Below, piece by piece: positions 44,841 through 56,637 of a stretch of 64,000 bases of DNA; the stretch's first letter is position 1; the number at the start of each line of letters is the position of its first letter. A program made the position numbers and the translations under genes. The DNA comes from Cryptomeria japonica. Lineage: Eukaryota; Streptophyta; Pinopsida; Cupressales; Cupressaceae. The notes under the pieces are model-generated. The model did no database searches. It worked only from the letters and a program-made list of their open reading frames with translations, and was not told the origin of the DNA. The stretch lies in the NCBI RefSeq assembly GCF_030272615.1, contig NC_081407.1:267105574-267169573 (forward strand), written 5' to 3'.

Positions 44841-47800
44841 CTAGTCTAGCACGTCATCTACCCCCCAATCTTGCTGATCAATATTTCGGGAAGGTAGGAA
44901 ACACACTAGAGGAGGAACATCCAACACAACAGATGGAGCTATCACAAGATCCAAACAAGAGCTATGTTCATATCCCAAGCCACGTTGTTCTTGTCTAGGA
45001 GCTAGGATAAGTGCTTTAGAAAATTTGTTAGATAAATAGTTATCAACATCAACATATTCATACTCACTATCAGAATGAACAGGAGTAACATTTTCATCAT
45101 GAATAACATTTTCATCTATATCATCATCAAGATTTATAAAAATAGGATCTTTAACTCGCACAGGATCAAGACCATCATGCATCTTATGTTTAGGAGATTT
45201 CGGCTCAATCGTTGGCTGAGGAGAAAATGGAATAATATTGGCTGAAGGTGTTTTTGGGGATTCCAAAGTTTGAGAAGCAGCTGCTTGAGCTCTAAGACGA
45301 CGCTTTTGTCGGCGTTCACGTACAGAACGATTTCGTCTAGTCTTAGTAGGAAGTTGAGAAGACTGAGGAGGAGGAATGTTCTCATCCTTTTCACTTGGTT
45401 GTTTAGGTTGTGGTCTCTTAGGTTGAACAATATGAGAAGAGGAAGGTCTCTTCTCTCCATAAGAGGAAGGAGGAGGAACTGCTCCATACAAAGGAGGAAT
45501 ATTCGGTTTAGGAAGGAGACCAAGTCCATCATGACGAGGAGGTATAGGTCTACTTTTAGGAAGTTTATTAGATATAGGCATAGTCACATTCATAGGGATG
45601 GGTTGGGAATCTTCTTGAGGAAAGACATTAGTTTTATCTTTCAAAGGAAGAACTTCCTTCTCAAGAACGATAGGAATATCAAGTTTGGGTGTTCTAGGTT
45701 CACTTAGAGATAGGATCATATCTTTTTTCCACTTTTGATAAGATTTGAAAAGATGATCACTTCGCGGAGGAAGAGATTGGAATTGTTTAGGCCAAAAGTA
45801 ATCAATAGGAACGCTAGAAGTTCTTTCAGCTGGTTTAAAGAGGCTATGATTGACAGTAACAACTTCACCATTATGGGGAAATTTCAGACACTTATGAATA
45901 GGAGAAGCAATAGCTTTCATGGAAGATAGCCAAAGATAGCCTAGCTTCACACGAAATTGTTCGGATGATGGAATAATAGCAAAGTCCACATCAAGGGATT
46001 TGTTATGGACCTCAATAGGTAATGTAATAGAACCAATTGCAGGAGAAGAAAATGCATCAAATAGTTTCACAACCACATTTGTTTCATCATAGATCACTTG
46101 ATTCAATTGCAAAGTAAAAAGAAATTCTTCAGTAATGATATTAACCATACAAGAAGGATCAATAAGCACTCCACGACAAGGTGTATTCTTGACTTTTGCA
46201 ACTATATATAAAGGACCATCAGGTGCCCTGATAGTTTCACTAGAATCAAAGGTGATGGAAGGTTCTTTAGGGATTTTCTGCTGCTCTACAAAGTTAATCA
46301 CATTCGGAGTCATAGACACAAGATCATCAGGTGAGACAGAGGAATCATTAGTATCAATCGCATTAGAGGTATGAGAAGGTAATGGATCAGTAAAAATCTG
46401 AAGATTTTGGTTAGGAGGAGCTATAGATGTGTTGCCTTTATCATTCACGCCAGAAATAGAAATAGTATTATTATCAATCAAATCTTGAATTTTACCCTTT
46501 AAAGCAAAACATTTTTCAGTATCATGCCCAGGTTGACGATGACATTGACAAAAAGATTTGTTATCAAAGTAGGGTGAATTAATCTTTGCAGGATCTATTT
46601 GCCTTATAGGAGGAAGAGTAAGCACATTTTGTTCCAATGACTTATTCATAATACTATGCAATGATTCATTCAAAGGAGTGAACTTTCTTTCTTTCTTGAA
46701 AACCTTAGAAATAGGAGGCACACCTGATGCCGCATTCACATTGTTGTTGATGATGTTTTCATTGAATTTAATGGATTCTCTGTTCGGTTTAAACTTCCCA
46801 AATGGTTGTTGACTACTATCACCCTTATCACTCGGAGCCATAGGATTTGCTTGTTCCATTTGACTCACAGTCAGTTGATAATTGTGAAGAGTTGCGCACA
46901 ACTGTTGGAAAGAAGTAAACTCAGAAAACATAAGTTTTTCTCTAATGTCTTTTTGTAAATTAGAAATAAAGATTCTTTGAATATCATTGTCAGGCACTGG
47001 AAAAGAAATTTGAGCATATAAATGCTTATATCTACTAATGAAATCAGTCACTTTTTCTTAAACACCTTGTTTACAATGCATTAAATCAATCAAAGTAACT
47101 TTAGGACTTATATTGTTTTGAAATTATTGAATAAAAGCATTTGCAAGTTGTTCGAAAGAAGTAATAGAATAAGAAGGCAACGAGCAATACCATTGTAGGG
47201 CTTTATCTCTTAATGTTCTAGTAAACAGTTTCGCAAGCAACCTTTGGTCATAAGCAAAATCAACACATATTGTTTGAAAGGTCTTAACATGTGTTAGAGG
47301 ATCACCCTTACCATTATAAAGCTCCAAATGTGGAATTTCAACATGTTTAGGGGGGATAGCTCGAACAATGTCAAGAGAAAGTGGGCTCGCAACATCAAAT
47401 GTGGGCACACTAAACTTAGATTGGTTCATAGAGGCAATTTGTTGCTACAAAGAAGAGACAGTTTGTGCAAGATTATTAATGGTCACTTCAGTCGAAGAGT
47501 TCATATTAGACATGTTAGATTGTGATGGAGGTGTTATGTTATTGAAAGAAGGTAGAGAGTAAGATGGTGGGACACTATGATAGTTAGTTATAGGAGGTGA
47601 TTGGAAAGGAGGAACACTACAAGGAGGAATGGAAGGGTTAAATGAATTGCCCCCTTGCGTCATGTTCATTTGTGGAGATATAAGAGGAACACTCATTGAA
47701 GGAATGAATGAAGAAGTTGGATTGAATGAAGGAAGAGGGTTGATTGAAGAAGAAGGATTGCCCCCATGACTAGTGATCATAGGAGGAATGTATTGTATTG

Positions 47801-48281
47801 AAGTAGTCATTATGTTTGAAAAAGTAGGCATACTAGCAATAGGAGTCGTCAAAGGGATAGAATGATTAACTTGAGTAGGAGGTTGTGTATAACCTAAAGT
47901 TTCGGCACAACTTTTCATAGGCATCACATTCGAATCCACAATGTGTGCAATACCACGCAAAATATCAATTCCATTCTTATCACTTTGAACCATACATTTT
48001 AGACCCTCAATTAATGAAAGAGCTTGACTATCGGGGTATTCTTGAGACATCCATTGTCGAAAATCATCAAATTGGTTATCCAATTTCGAAAGTTGTTCTA
48101 CAGAAACCTCATGGAGAGCTTCTTCATCATTAAGAGGATTAGAGGAATTACCCATGTCCTCGTTAAAAAGGCCATTCAAATTAGGTTCCATCTCCTCAGT
48201 AATTAAACCTTGGAAAGACTTAATTCTAAGGCTTCGTCTAACGGGAATAGTGTAAGTAGGGCTTATTGTTGTAAAACTCAT
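44841..48281 (-). pseudogene. Inner element gag-protease polyprotein, three stop codons
   Basis: One frame of 1146 codons runs from ATG at 48281 to 44841 with no frameshift. In-frame stops lie at 47445-47447 (TAG), 47124-47126 (TAA) and 47058-47060 (TAA). Residues 1-280 are Pro/Ser/Asn-rich. The capsid-like part (about 285-480) has HVKTFQTICVDFAYD...ALQWYCSLP and FISRYKHLYAQI, typical of plant Ty3/gypsy gag. A Cys/His segment CQCHRQPGHDTEKC lies near residue 575. A retropepsin-like region near 700-760 reads VLIDPSCMVNIITEEF; family members have Asp-Thr/Ser-Gly where this has Asp-Pro-Ser, so activity is doubtful. The C-terminal third is Pro-rich with a basic run RRNRSVRERRQKRR near 980, a possible nucleic-acid-binding or nuclear signal. 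No RT or integrase follows. Confidence 0.8.
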
Positions 48282-49449
48282 GCACTAAAGAAAGAGAGAA
48301 GGTTTTGAATTTTAGAGGTAGCAAATTTCAATAAAACCAGCCAATCTCCTAGATTTAAGCTGTTAAATGCAATCAGGACAATCTCTCGAAATTTCGGAAA
48401 AAATGTCCGGGACCGTGGCGAATGGAGTGCACACGGTCCTCGCAACTTTTTTTGAAATTTTCAGGGATGAAAGTTATGATGATTTTAAAGCTAATCTGAA
48501 AAAATTGAGTGATTTTACGATCTGTAGATAGGCCAAATTAAAGTTGCAATCTCAAAATTGAACCCTACCAAGATTGTTGAAAAATGCAAATTTTGAATTT
48601 TGAAAAAGAGAGGGAAACTGAAATTTTGAATTTTATGATTTTAGAGGGAATGCTGAAAGCAATGCAAGTGTTGAAATTTTAAAAATTGACTCAATTTCAC
48701 GCAAAATTCAATTTTGGAAGTGGAAATCAAGGTTGTTGCAATTAAACACTTAATTTCAAAAGTCACAAATTGTAAAAATTTGAATAAAGCACTGAAATTT
48801 CAAATGAATGCCAACACACTTTTCAGATTTAGGATTGTAAGAAACACAATTTTGATATGAATTTCAATTTCAACAATTTTTGAATGATTAGAAGCCTCAA
48901 TCCAAGCAATCGCTAGACCAACTTTGACTTTAATTTTGAAAGTGTTAAAATTGATAAAATCAGCCAAAATTCTGGATTTTAGCAGAAAAATACAGTAAGA
49001 TCTAGCTCCCGAAATTTCAGAAAAAATGCCAGGGACGATGGCGCTCGGGGTGCACACGGTCCTCGCAACTTTTTTCCAAATTTTCAGGGATGAAAGATAT
49101 TGTGATTTTGTTGCGGAATCCAAAGTTACAGCTGATTTGGAGGTGTTTTGATCAGTGAAATTATCAGTCAAAGGTTGAATCAAGAAGGTTTTAAAAATTA
49201 GGGTTTTGACATTTAACCACTTAATTTTCAGAATTAAAGCACAAATATGAATTGACAAATTGCAATAGAAGGGTAGATCTGAAACAAGCATTAACAATTA
49301 AACATTTCACAAGCTTAATTACTAAAAAGAAAATTTTAGGGTTTTTATGCAATCAACCTCTAAAATTTGCAAAAGATCAAACATGGAAATATAATTAGGA
49401 AAGCAAAATTTTCAGATCTAACCATGAATAATCAGAATGAGGATGTTCA
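48282..49449 (-). other. Inner element 5' leader with duplicated LTR-like segment
   Basis: The 1.2-kb leader between primer site and gag is non-coding. A ~100-base segment occurs twice, near 48385-48490 and 49003-49105 (GTGCACACGGTCCTCGCAAC followed by a T-run, AAATTTTCAGGGATGAAAG). Its core GTGCACACGGTCCTC is also in each LTR (43221, 49848 and the solo LTR at about 36410-36424). A 165-codon minus frame at 48800-49297 has no family features. Confidence 0.6.
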
Positions 49450-49466
49450 CATCGGGTTCACCAAAA
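49450..49466 (-). other. Primer-binding-site candidate of the inner element
   Basis: On the minus strand the 5' LTR ends ...CGCTTCACA and is followed by TTTTGGTGAACCCGATG. The position is right and TGG is the expected start, but I cannot name the tRNA with confidence; it is not the initiator Met type. Confidence 0.55.
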
Positions 49467-50728
49467 TGTGAAGCGGAAAAATCGAACCCTAGTTGTTCTC
49501 CCCTCCCCAACTCCAAGGAGAGAGAAGGGAGAGTCACTAGGGTTGATGGTTTTCACTTAGGAGAGACTTTACATTCAAAAGAGGGGTTGAAACCCACAAG
49601 ATCCAATCCCACACAATGCAAGATTGGATTCTAAATGAGTTTCAAGGGTTGTGATAGCAAGGATACCCTCTTTTGTAAAGAATGTAGATAGAAAGATTGA
49701 ACTAGGAATGCATGCAAAGTAGGAAAGATTCGCTGATAAACAGAGATAGGGATATGGGATGAAGTTGCGGACCTGGAATTAGTAGTAAAATGTCGAGACG
49801 GTGCTGTTCTGCAAATTTGAGTGAAAGTTGATGGGACGATGGTGCCCGGCGTGCACACGGTCCTCTGAAAAATCCGCGAAACGAAGGGGGATCTGTTCGT
49901 CTCTGCACAAGGATTCCAGATCTTCAATTACAACCGCGTACCTGCAACCTAAACACTGAAAAGAGAGGACGATTGGGGGGTTAGGGATTAGGGGTTTGCC
50001 TTTAGGTCAAACCCCGGTTTTGGAATTAACTAAGAAATGAGAATGCTGTAAATGTAAATGTTTGTAATGTAAACAAGTACTGATACCTTGTTGTAAGAAT
50101 GTTTGTATTCTTACATGCGAAGGTGTAATGTATGTAGTATGTTGTATGTTGTATGTGATCTCCTCTTCAATGGTTGAATCCTTGTCTTGGATGCAACACC
50201 TAGCCTTGAATGGAGACTGAGAATGCTCAATTGCTTAAAGGAATGCTTGAATGCTTGAATGTTTGAATGTTTGAATATCGCTTCCGCGTCTTGCTCTTGC
50301 TTATTTCCTTCCTCCCTTTCTAGGAGAGGAAAAGTAGTTTATATACTTGTCAATTAGGGCTGATAGACTGATTTTTCTAACCTTAGGCCGACCAGGAAAC
50401 ATTATTTCCCGAATTGCAAACTTAAAGACCCGATGCCCAAAAGAGACTGGGCCCAAAATAGGGCCAGGGACCAGGGCACTGAGCGCCATGGTCCTGGGGG
50501 ACCAGGGCGCTGGGCGCCCTAGTCCTGAAGGACCAGGGCGCTAGGCGCCATGGTCCCACCTCCCGGGACAACAGGGTGCAAGGAGGGATCAGGCCAGGGT
50601 GCAGAAAAATGCAGTTTTTGGTGTCGTAAATAGGTTTCGGGGTCTCCATTCAGGTTCAACGTTGCGCCGCCATCGTGAAGACCCAAATGCAGTCGAAATT
50701 GCAAGTGTTGCAATTTTAGGACGCTACA
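49467..50728 (-). repeat. Inner element 5' LTR
   Basis: This is the near-identical partner of 42838-44092. It starts TGTAGCGTCC on the minus strand at 50728 and ends CTTCACA at 49467, where the other copy has CTTTACA. The TATA-like GTATATAAAC lies at 50336-50345. About three minisatellite units lie near 50470-50560. Confidence 0.93.
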
Positions 50729-50733
50729 GTATG
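50729..50733. repeat. Target-site duplication GTATG, right copy (inner element)
   Basis: GTATG directly follows the inner element's ...GCTACA end. The outer LTR resumes with CTATAAGCAAGG. Confidence 0.93.
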
Positions 50734-51280
50734 CTATAAGCAAGGTGATTTCATTTTGAGCACATAGAATCTGCTATAACATTTCAGATGTAAAGTTACA
50801 GATATTTGTAAAGATTTTATTGTAATATTTTGAGTTGTAAGAGAAACCTTTAATAGGGTAAAAGACTCTAACAAAGTCTATAAATTGTAAAGCCTTTAAC
50901 CAGGTCCAACATTTAGAATAAGTGTTGTAAAATCCTTTAGCAAGGTAGATCTAACGATCTTGATACTCCTAACAGGGTAAGCTATCATAAATAACTAAAC
51001 ATGTAGCTCTAACCGAGCACTCTTTATTATTGCAGTAGTGAAGTTGTGGGTGCCATCCCCACCATAGTTTTTCTCTCTAACCAAGAGTTTTTGCATAACC
51101 AAAATATATGTGTTATTGAGTGAATCATGTATGATTGTTATTTATTTATTTTAGCTTTATGTTATGTTACAACCGTTTTTGATTTATGCATAACAATAAA
51201 GATATTGTTGAAGAAAAGTTTTGAAGTACTGATTCACCCCTCCCCTCTCAGTACATTAGCTTTCCATATTGGGCCTAACA
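50734..51280 (+). repeat. Outer element 5' LTR, second part
   Basis: This matches the last 547 bases of the 3' LTR, ending TTCCATATTGGGCCTAACA. Together with 42191-42837 it gives 1194 bases, against 1193 for the 3' LTR. Confidence 0.95.
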
Positions 51281-51282
51281 AT

Positions 51283-51298
51283 TGGTATCAAAGCATCA
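51283..51298 (+). other. Primer-binding site, initiator tRNA-Met type
   Basis: TGGTATCAAAGCATCA starts two bases after the LTR end and matches the classic plant copia primer site TGGTATCAGAGC with one change in the first 12 bases. First-strand synthesis would start here. Confidence 0.9.
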
Positions 51299-51342
51299 AT
51301 CTTGGAAAAGGGTTTAACAGCCTAAAGAAAAAGATCTTATCA

Positions 51343-52614
51343 ATGGAAGGCTATAAACAATCTTGGAGAATTGTGTATCTGCAAGAAGAGTTGGATCATG
51401 CTAATCAAGTGATTGCAGACATGCAAGGACAAATGCAAAAATCATTGAAAGTTAGAAGAAGATTATCTGATGATTTACAGGACTCTTAAGAGCTAGTGGA
51501 ACAAATTGAAACATCATCTGAGAACAATATATCTAAAGAGACTGAAGAGATGATTGGAGAACTAAAAGAAAAGAACAAAGCACTGACTAATCAACTAAAA
51601 GCAATGAAAAGAGGACATGAACATTTCAGCACACAGATGACTGAAAATCTTGATGCATTGAGGACAACTGAGGATAAAGTAAGAGATCTAGAAAGAGAAA
51701 AACAACAACTTGAAGCATTAGTATCTGAAAAGAATGATGAAATCACAAGGTTGACTGGAATTCAAAGTAATCTGTCAGATCAATTGGGTTATGCACATCA
51801 TGAAGCAAATCTAAAAGATGATGAGAATCAAGCATTGAAACTTGAAGTATCAAGGTTGACCGATGAACTTGAAACAGGGAAAAAATCCAAAGAAACACTG
51901 AAGAAGAGCTATGAAGCATCAAAGATGTTGGATGAGCAACTGAATACAAAAAGACCCAACAAAGATGCATAACTCGGTTGCAAAGGAAAAGACTCTATCG
52001 AGAAAGGAATCCACACTACCAAGAGAGGAGAATCATCAAAGCAAGCTGGAAATAAGAAGAACATCAAAGGAAAGAAGCCTATTTGCAACTACTATGGAAA
52101 ACAAGGACATACTGCTAATATGTGCCAAATCAAAAAAGGTAAGCAACCAAATGTCACTAAGTCTAATGATTATTGTAACAATTGCAATAAGTATGGTCAC
52201 ACATCTAACTAATGTAGGACAAAGTCTGTTAGCAATTATAAGAAGACAAAATTCAAAGGGTTTTGTAAAAATTGCAATAGATATGGACATAGTACCGAGA
52301 AGTGTTGGTTTAAGCAGAAGAACTATATGTGGTTTGCACACTGAGCAAATACTAGAGGCTACCGAACTCACACAGATCCTAATCGACAATATTCTGCAGT
52401 ACCATGGGATTACAATACAAGGATATGGTGTGAATGTTGTGGAAGATATGGACATATAATTGCCAACTGCTTTATAAGGTTTGGAATGAACAACCGAAGA
52501 TCATGTAGAAATCCTAGTATGACATGTTTTCATTGTCACAAAGTTGGACACTTGGCTAGAGATTGCAGAGATCAACCTAGAGGAGACACTGAAGAAATAA
52601 AAGGCAAATTATAG
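51343..52614 (+). pseudogene. Outer element gag with coiled coil and five zinc knuckles
   Basis: One frame runs from ATG 51343 to TAG 52612 (424 codons) with four internal stops (51487, 51970, 52210 and near 52339) and no frameshift. Residues 1-205 form a long coiled coil rich in Glu/Lys/Leu (for example DLEREKQQLEALVSEKNDEI), unlike the compact capsid of usual copia gag. The C-terminal part has five CCHC-type units starting at 52084, 52174, 52264, 52429 and 52525, such as CKNCNRYGHSTEKC and CFHCHKVGHLARDC. The first has Tyr for the second Cys, and the second has a stop just before its last Cys. Zinc knuckles bind RNA during packaging. Most copia gag proteins have one such unit, so five is unusual. 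Confidence 0.75.
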
Positions 52615-53253
52615 ATGATTTGGAAAAAGAAGGAAATTGTGCCGAATGAAGAAAGCACCTTACCTACCGAGTTAGGTGCACCTATTCCAAATTAATCGCT
52701 AAAGGTATGAAGGGACTGCATTCTTTCAAAGGTTAAATCTTAACAGTTCCTATTTTATCATGTACTTAATTCAAAAAATCTGCATAGCTAAAGATGTATT
52801 AGGAAATTTGAAATTTTATCAAGTCTTTTTGAGCACTAGTCAAGTCGGTAAATATAGGAAGCCTGTCTAGTCGGTAAATACAGGAAGTTTGGCTACTCAG
52901 TAAAAGCAGAAAAAGAAAGCTAAATTGGTTTAAGGGAACCGAGTGCATTTAATGTCTTTCGACCTAACTGCACGAAGCCCGATAAGGTATATTGTGTACT
53001 TAAAGCTTTTGCGCTGTCATTTTACACTTACCAAGTTTTCAAGAAAGCAAAGCAAAGAGATTCAAAGGCGATCAAACCACCTCCCGAGTGAATTTCAAGT
53101 TATTTAGACATCGATCTCAAGCATTTCTAAGAGCTAGCTACCAGGAAATATCGTTGTGATAATCTGTTTTATATTTGCTAAGTGGAAAACGTCTGCCGTT
53201 TTAAAGTTTTCAAACCCTAAGGATCTTTTGTTAGTGATTATCCGAAATCTGCT
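52615..53253 (+). other. Spacer between gag and the unknown frame
   Basis: About 640 bases without a recognisable frame. Protease would be expected here in an autonomous element but no aspartic-protease motif is seen. It contains AGTCGGTAAATA-type short repeats near 52840-52890 that also appear in the LTR (CAGTCGGTAAGCACAG). Confidence 0.5.
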
Positions 53254-56200
53254 ATGGCACCTAAGATCCAGAAGCCTGTTGTTGTTGAGAACATTTAAAA
53301 GCCCTCACTGAAATACTCTCTAACTCCCAAAGTAGCTTCTGAACCGGATGATAAAACTACATTTTCACTCATTCTGGATAAGGTTTTACTAGTTGAGGAT
53401 GTCAGATTCTTCACTAAGTGTCGTGTTGAGGAACTAGGTCATGTTGAAATCAAGGACAAATATGATGAATTGTGTACTGATGGGAAATTGGATAGCAAGT
53501 ATGAACACATCAAAATCAAGGGATTGACTGAAGCCCTAACCTATCCCCGTGTCTTCAAACCCTAATGGGTCAAGTTTGTTCTGAGCAGAGTTCATGATGA
53601 TTTCATGTGGTTAGCGGAGCAACCATTCAAAATCACCAAGGAAATCATTCATTTGATCATCGGTTACCCTATTTTTGATCATGCCCGAGCTCAGAAAATG
53701 ATATCTCAGAAGGAATTGATCACTCTAACCAGGGTTGAATCTGATTGTAGAGGACTAAAACTGAACAATGTCATAGATGCAGAGCTGAAGTTTGCCATTA
53801 GAGTAATAGGTTATTGTTTCTTCCAATCAGCAAGGGAAAACATTGTACCTTGTGCAACAATCGATTTAGCATATAAAATTGTGAAGAAAGGAATGAAAAT
53901 TGATTGTTGTGAAGTATTGCTGAAAAACTTGTTTGAGAATCTAAACACCATAAGGAAGCTAAAAAAGAACAACTCGGCTAATACACTAAAGTTTGGATCA
54001 CTTCTGGTATGCATGTTTTTCTATTTTGAGAAATTCTTTCCATCAGTCGGTAATGTAGTTTGGGAGCTACACCGACCAATCACCCATCAAATCAATGAAT
54101 TCATCAAACGGCTAGGCGATAATTTTAATGATATTATGGATGATTACTTTAGCAAGTTTCAGGAAAGGATGCATAACAGGTACCGGATCCCACCCCAGTT
54201 AGTAGAAAAATACAAGGATGACATATGCTTTGAAGTTGACACCGACTACTACTATGTTAATGCTGTGGAACCAAGAACTCAATCTTTGCCACCTATGGGT
54301 TATGAGATTGATTTTGACATCACACAACAACAGATAGATGCTTTTCTTACATTACCAAGGCATGCTACCGAGCTGAGGTATGGAACCTATGAAGAAGTTA
54401 AAGAGAAAGTGAAGATGAGTATTGTAGTACCCAAGGCTACAAGGAAGGCAACAAAAATGATCAAGGCATTAGTGAAGAAATTTGGAGAAGGTTCTTCCTC
54501 CACACCTGTCAAAGGTACTCCAGTAATCACCGAGGAGGAATCTGAAGCCCAAGAGGCAGCTATAACACTGAGCACCGAGTTGTCTAAAGGAAAAGTTTTG
54601 AAAAGAAAGAAACATGATACATCAAAGGTATCACCGTCTCCTTCAGTCAAGCGCCCAAACACAAGATCATCTGCAACATCACCGAGTAAGAAACCAAAGA
54701 ATGTTGCCGCACCCAAAGTAACAAAAACTTACAAGAAATCTACTCAGAGACTCATTTTGACTAAAGAGTCTAGTGACACTGAATATGAAGATGCAAGCAA
54801 ATTTCAAATTGTCAAAAGTAAAAAGGTAGATGTACATAGTGTTGACAATTTTTGTACTAATCTGAAGCAATATGGTGGATTTGGAGCATTCAGATATGTT
54901 AAGTATGAATCCAGATCTGATGATAAAAAGAGATAAATAGAAGAAGCTGTCATTTGCACACTACTGAAATTCTGATTGGTTCCATTGGAAGAATCTAAAT
55001 CTCTTCCAAATGAATTATATTTGTATATTGATAACAGGTGGAAGTATGCTATGGACTTAGAGAAACATATGAGAGAAAGAAGTCTGGTTCATCTTTTTCC
55101 AGACATGTCAGTAGATGAGATCACTGAACATCTGAAAAATTGCCACACAAACTTCCTAGTCAAGCAAAGAGCCTTGAAATTGATGAATGGCCTTTACTTG
55201 GATGTAGAGAATGAGACCAAAGAAAAATGGCAGGAAATCTTTCGAATCAAGAATGCTGGTGAGCAAGCTGAAGTTGAAATAGTTGATGTCAGCGAGAAAG
55301 ATCCTGATATCACCGAGCAAGACCCTGCTGACACTATACAAGTTGATGAGGATATCATGGACACCGAGGCACAAGAACAGGAAATGATAGAAGGGAATGC
55401 ATATGCCAAACTGGTATCCAGTGAGTCAGTTTTGGAGCAAGTTTAGCCCTATCCCCCGATCACTCAACCTGTTTCAACCAAGGCCCCTCAAGATACTGAA
55501 CAAGGAACAGAGGGTCAGAAGTCTACAGAAGGAGAAATTGCTTCTCAGGCCACCGGGGAATAGACCTCTCAAGCTCCTTCTAGCACTAAAAATATTATAA
55601 CCGAGACCCCAAGCACAGAAGCACCGAAGGACACAACAAAGGCTACATCAGAGGTTCAAGAAATTGATAAAAGTGTTGCCTCTACCAAGCAACCTACCAA
55701 GGGTCAACAAGCTTCAGAAGCCATTGTATTAGTTCAACCAATGAAAGGTAAAGAAAAGAAGATGAAAAAGCATAGTTTCAAATTAGATTTGTCAAAACCT
55801 ATAGTGTTGCTGAATGTAGACATATCCAAATTAAAAGTGCAAGCACTCATTGAATTCGGTGAACTATGCAAAGCCAAAGCAGAACAGGAAAAACAAATGG
55901 CTATTCAAAAGAAAAACAAAGTACTTCAGAAGGTGAAAGCACTATTAACATATATGTTACCTGAAGCTACAGTGACAACAGATGCAGCCATCCATGTTCA
56001 ATTGGATGAACTCCTAACTAAAATAGAGACATCTGGAGTAGACACATTCAAATATTTGAGCAAATTGAAGGACAAAGAGCTCACTGCTAAAATGATTGAA
56101 GAGGTACAGAAAGCTATTGCTATTGGCAAAGTAAAACTTGTCAAATTTATTGTTGATTTGTCCCCTCAACTCAAGCACATTCTTTATTTATTTCAAAAAC

Positions 56201-56637
56201 TCTGTACATTTTCTTTATTCATTAAGGATATCAAAAATAAAACTAAAGTGATTGAGAAAGAGATCACCAATCTCTCAAATAAGTTGACCACTAAGCCAAA
56301 TTCTATTCAACATTTTTATACAAAGTTACAAAAGCTCATGGCTCAAAAATTGGAACTCAGGAATGAAGGGCACAAGATCAGGATGGACATAATGACTCTT
56401 CAGACATTATTCATTCCTCATCTTTCATCCGTCTAAGAGCAGATCAACAAAGCTACCTCCCTATCCACTCAGCAAGAGGGAAGCACCTTAGATGGACTAA
56501 TTTCACTGTTAGCTGACATTACAACTCAGAATTCACTCATGGACAGTGTCAAGGATGCCCTCTCTGCCACTCTTACCAATGCAAAGACAAAGTATAAATC
56601 CATTTTTGACTAGTTGCCTCCACCAAATGGTAACTAA
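53254..56637 (+). pseudogene. Outer element long unknown reading frame in place of pol
   Basis: A single frame of about 1,127 codons runs from ATG 53254 to TAA 56635 with internal stops at 53296, 53563, 54934, 54973, 55444, 55561, 56434 and 56611, yet no frameshift over 3.4 kb. The N-terminal ~400 residues look globular (WLAEQPFKITKEIIHLIIGY, ELKFAIRVIGYCFFQSA, SLLVCMFFYFEKFFPSVGN). A basic Ser/Lys-rich linker with likely nuclear signals follows (KRKKHDTSKV, SPSKKPKNVA), then an acidic Glu/Asp/Thr/Pro-rich stretch, then predicted helices (ELCKAKAEQEKQMAIQKKNK). No RT, RNase H, integrase or protease motif is present. The globular part vaguely recalls retroelement-associated plant mobile or Transposase_32-like domains, but I cannot assign it. 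It lies between gag and the polypurine tract, so it belongs to the element. Confidence 0.7.

Larger units (their letters stand above)
42838..50728 (-). mobile_element. Inner non-autonomous LTR element with gag only (TR-GAG type)
   Basis: This 7,891-bp element lies antisense within the outer element's 5' LTR, with GTATG duplications. Its LTRs (42838-44092 and 49467-50728) are about 1255 and 1262 bp and very similar. Read on the minus strand: 5' LTR, primer-binding-site-like TTTTGGTGAACCCG, a long leader, one gag-protease frame of 1146 codons, a ~750-base tail, polypurine tract AAAGTGGGGGCTAAA, and 3' LTR. Integrase, RT and RNase H are absent. Gag-only plant elements of this sort have been described as TR-GAG and rely on a related full element. 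It is the youngest layer of the nest. Confidence 0.92.

Noticed and set aside
45270-45707. 145-codon Arg/Ser-rich plus-strand frame and similar frames at 45134-45532 and 46135-46374
   Set aside because: They overlap the inner element's gag frame in other phases and have only mirrored composition.
48800-49297. 165-codon minus frame in the inner element's leader
   Set aside because: It sits between primer site and gag, overlaps the duplicated LTR-like segment, and has no conserved motif.
53254-56637. Interpretation of the long frame as a separate host gene that captured flanking LTRs
   Set aside because: It lies between gag and the polypurine tract inside paired LTRs with one target-site duplication, so it moved as part of the element. 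A host origin before capture is still possible.
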